Position numbers and translations under genes: made by a program. From the NCBI GenBank assembly GCA_030263275.1, contig SZOR01000135.1, positions 1 to 9,501 on the forward strand: 9,501 nucleotides of DNA, written 5' to 3'. This document shows, piece after piece, positions 7,588 through 9,501 of this stretch. The stretch comes from DSNY01 sp016861185. GTDB taxonomy: Bacteria > Pseudomonadota > Gammaproteobacteria > Burkholderiales > Burkholderiaceae_F. Within the stretch, counting starts at the first letter, position 1. Every line of letters starts with the position of its first letter. Below the pieces are notes generated by a model, which saw only the letters and a list, made by a program, of their open reading frames with translations, had not been told where the DNA came from and searched no databases.

Positions 7588-8823
7588 ATGACCGCCGCCG
7601 ACCGCATGTCGCCGCTGGAGATCCGCGCGAGCGTTTCGCTCGCTTCGATCTTCGCGCTGCGCATGCTCGGGCTGTTCCTGATCCTGCCGGTGTTCGCGGT
7701 GCACGCGCGCGGGCTCGCAGGCGCGCAGGATGCGGCCACGAGCGCAACGCTCGTGGGCATCGCGCTGGGCATCTACGGGCTCACGCAAGGCATCCTGCAG
7801 ATCCCGTACGGCTTGCTGAGCGACCGCTACGGCCGCAAGCCGCTGATCGTGATCGGGCTCGTGCTGTTCGCGATCGGCAGCTTCGTCGCCGCGGCCGCCG
7901 ACGACATCTGGGTGACGATCGTCGGCCGCGCGATCCAGGGCGCCGGCGCGATCTCGGCGGCGGTCACCGCGTTCATCGCCGACGCCACGCGCGACGAGCA
8001 TCGGACGAAGGCGATGGCGATGGTCGGCGCATCGATCGGGCTCACCTTCGCCCTTTCGCTGGTCGGCGCGCCGCCGCTATACGCCGCCATCGGCATGGGC
8101 GGCCTGTTCGCGCTGACCGGCGTGCTCGCGATCGCTGCGATCGGCGTCGTGCTGTGGATCGTCCCGCCGGCGCCGCCGAAGATCCATCACGAGGACCCGG
8201 CGCACTGGCTCGACGTCGTGCTGCATCCGGAGCTGCTGCGGCTGAACGTCGGCATCTTCGTGCTGCACGCGGTGCAGATGGCGACTTTCGTCGTCGTGCC
8301 GGTGCTGCTGGTCGAGCACGGCGGGCTGCCGCTCGCGCAGCACTGGCAGGTCTACCTGCCGGTCGTGCTCGCGTCGTTCGCGCTGATGATGCCGCCGATC
8401 GTCGCGGCCGAGCGCCGTGCGCGAATGCGGGCGCTGTTCCTCGGCGCAATCGCGCTGCTCGCCGTCGTGCAGCTCGGCTACGCGTGGTTCGCGCCTTCGC
8501 TCGCATGGCTCGCGTTGTGGCTGCTGCTGTTCTTCGTCGCGTTCAACATCCTCGAGGCGAGCCTGCCTTCGCTTACGTCGCGCGTGGCGCCGGCGTCGCA
8601 CAAGGGACTTGCGCTCGGCGTCTACAACACGACGCAGGCGATCGGGCTGTTCGCCGGCGGCGCGCTCGGCGGCTGGCTCGCCGCGCGCGCGGGCAGCACG
8701 AGCGTCTTCTACGCGGCGGCGGCACTGCTGGCGGCGTGGTGGCTGCTCGCGACCGGCATGCGCGAGCCGCCGCGCCGCGCACGCGGCGAACCGCTGGCGG
8801 TCGGCGAGGCCACGCCGCGCTGA
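7588..8823 (+). CDS. YajR-like MFS transporter
   Basis: 411 residues with about 12 hydrophobic segments, an inner-membrane major facilitator superfamily carrier. The loop between helices 2 and 3 carries motif A, GLLSDRYGRKP (75-85). Several stretches match E. coli YajR closely as I remember it: FALRMLGLFLILPV near the N-terminus, GIYGLTQGILQIPYG, GRAIQGAGAI, and LFFVAFNILEA with LPSL in the second half. E. coli YajR ends in a cytoplasmic ferredoxin-like YAM domain; this protein stops after a short polar tail following MREPP, so it lacks that domain. Substrate is unknown. ATG 7588 gives the full N-terminus; ATG 7606 is a second candidate six codons on, and neither has a strong ribosome site. 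The open frame further upstream is antisense to the cytochrome gene. It is divergent from the cytochrome operon and in line with ssb, 78 bases later. Confidence 0.93.
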   Translation: MTAADRMSPLEIRASVSLASIFALRMLGLFLILPVFAVHARGLAGAQDAATSATLVGIALGIYGLTQGILQIPYGLLSDRYGRKPLIVIGLVLFAIGSFVAAAADDIWVTIVGRAIQGAGAISAAVTAFIADATRDEHRTKAMAMVGASIGLTFALSLVGAPPLYAAIGMGGLFALTGVLAIAAIGVVLWIVPPAPPKIHHEDPAHWLDVVLHPELLRLNVGIFVLHAVQMATFVVVPVLLVEHGGLPLAQHWQVYLPVVLASFALMMPPIVAAERRARMRALFLGAIALLAVVQLGYAWFAPSLAWLALWLLLFFVAFNILEASLPSLTSRVAPASHKGLALGVYNTTQAIGLFAGGALGGWLAARAGSTSVFYAAAALLAAWWLLATGMREPPRRARGEPLAVGEATPR

Positions 8824-8853
8824 GGTGCCGTCCGGACGAGCGGGCACGAAAGG

Positions 8854-8859
8854 TATGAT
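8854..8859 (+). promoter_or_regulatory. Candidate -10 element for ssb
   Basis: TATGAT at 8854-8859 lies in the 78-base gap between the MFS gene and ssb, about 43 bases before the ssb start. The -35 position is not close to consensus. ssb may have its own promoter in addition to read-through from the MFS gene. Confidence 0.35.
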
Positions 8860-8901
8860 GCCGGCCTCCCGCTTGCTTGCGACGAACAAGGAGACGAGCG
8901 C

Positions 8902-9381
8902 ATGGCCTCCGTCAACAAGGTCATCCTGATCGGCAACCTCGGGCGCGATCCCGAAACGCGCTACACGGCCGACGGCGCGGCGATCACCAACGTGTCGATC
9001 GCGACCACCCGCCGCTACAAGGATTCGTCCGGACAGCAGCAGGAAGAAACGGAGTGGCACCGCGTCGCCTTCTTCGGGCGGCTCGCCGAGATCGCCGGCG
9101 AATACCTGCGCAAGGGGCGCTCCGTCTACGTCGAGGGCCGGTTGCGCACGCGCAAGTGGACCGACAAGGACGGCAACGAGAAGTACACGACCGAAATCGT
9201 CGCCGAGAACATGCAGATGCTCGGCTCGCGCGAGGGCATGGGCGCCGGCGATCGCGGCGGCGACTTCGATGCGTCGGAGCCGCCCGCGCCGCGCGCGGGC
9301 AAGCCCGGACCTCGACAGGCGCAGGACGCGGCGAAGCCCGCGCCGAACATCGCCGACATGGACGATGACATACCGTTCTGA
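8902..9381 (+). CDS. ssb: Single-stranded DNA-binding protein SSB
   Basis: 159 residues, normal for a bacterial SSB. The protein tetramerises, coats single-stranded DNA during replication, recombination and repair, and recruits partners through its tail. The OB-fold spans about residues 1-107, beginning MASVNKVILIGNLGRDPE. It contains EWHRVAFFGRLAEIAGEYLRKG and RLRTRKWTDKDG; Trp52, Phe58 and Trp86 correspond to the base-stacking residues of E. coli SSB. A Gly/Pro/Ala-rich flexible linker follows (about 110-152). It ends in the acidic tip DDDIPF, the docking peptide for repair and replication partners. ATG 8902 is preceded by AAGGAGA at 8888-8894. The gene follows the MFS transporter on the same strand and shares the wider neighbourhood with uvrA. 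Confidence 0.98.
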   Translation: MASVNKVILIGNLGRDPETRYTADGAAITNVSIATTRRYKDSSGQQQEETEWHRVAFFGRLAEIAGEYLRKGRSVYVEGRLRTRKWTDKDGNEKYTTEIVAENMQMLGSREGMGAGDRGGDFDASEPPAPRAGKPGPRQAQDAAKPAPNIADMDDDIPF

Positions 9382-9408
9382 CCGGATCGCCGCTGCGCGA
9401 CCGAACGG

Positions 9409-9427
9409 GGCGCCCGCAGGCGCCTGC
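9409..9427 (+). terminator. GC hairpin after ssb, copy 1
   Basis: GGCGCC at 9409-9414 and GGCGCC at 9419-9424 are separated by CGCA; the same stretch also holds the perfect 12-base palindrome GCAGGCGCCTGC (9416-9427). It lies 28 bases after the ssb stop. No T run follows, so it is a possible but unproven terminator. Confidence 0.4.
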
Positions 9428-9483
9428 TGACCGCGTACGGAGATGACGCCGCTGACGCACCGGCTCGAAGGATGGAAGCACGA

Positions 9484-9501
9484 AGGCGCCCGCGGGCGCC
9501 T
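9484..9501 (+). terminator. GC hairpin after ssb, copy 2, at the window end
   Basis: A perfect 18-base palindrome, AGGCGCCCGCGGGCGCCT, ends exactly at the window edge. It folds as AGGCGCC (9484-9490), loop CGCG, GGCGCCT (9495-9501). The left flank has A residues just before the stem and the last base is T, so a T run could follow outside the window. This is the better terminator candidate for ssb. Confidence 0.5.

Noticed and set aside
9443..9501. Possible new gene starting ATG 9443
   Set aside because: The GGAG touches the ATG directly, the frame soon runs through the terminator-like hairpin, and the window ends after 19 codons. Not supportable.

Overview
The window is very GC-rich and reads as a chromosomal piece of a betaproteobacterium, most likely Burkholderiales or a close relative. 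The main reason is the arrangement of uvrA opposite a YajR-like MFS transporter followed by ssb, which I know as a recurrent betaproteobacterial neighbourhood. Codon use is uniformly GC-biased, and I see no insertion sequence, phage gene, CRISPR array, tRNA or rRNA.

Layout: (1) At 1-104 on the minus strand is the N-terminus of a response-regulator receiver protein, cut by the window edge. (2) 105-346 is a divergent intergenic region with an ECF-type promoter candidate just before the next gene. (3) 347-2519 on the plus strand is a tight three-gene operon: an ECF sigma factor, a one-TM anti-sigma-like protein, and a secreted protein with a Pro-Val linker. (4) 2520-2562 is a convergent gap with two GC hairpins. 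(5) 2563-5430 on the minus strand is uvrA, complete. (6) 5431-5669 holds the uvrA promoter region and a multi-stem palindromic repeat of about 100 bp. (7) 5670-7404 on the minus strand is a two-gene unit: a di-heme cytochrome c lipoprotein of the bacterial cytochrome c peroxidase/MauG superfamily, then a small exported beta-rich protein. (8) 7405-7587 is a divergent promoter region. (9) 7588-8823 on the plus strand is the YajR-like MFS transporter. (10) 8902-9381 on the plus strand is ssb, followed by two near-identical GC hairpins, the second touching the window end.

How the genes fit together: uvrA and ssb are DNA repair and replication genes. The sigma/anti-sigma/secreted-protein operon looks like a self-contained envelope-sensing circuit, with a cytoplasmic sigma, a membrane-tethered regulator and an exported third component. 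The cytochrome plus small exported protein form a separate periplasmic redox module placed between uvrA and the MFS-ssb pair. The least ordinary parts are this cytochrome (a Tyr where classical peroxidases have the Met heme ligand, and a helical C-terminal extension), the third gene of the ECF operon, and the palindromic repeat upstream of uvrA. I see no clear-cut new defence or mobile system.
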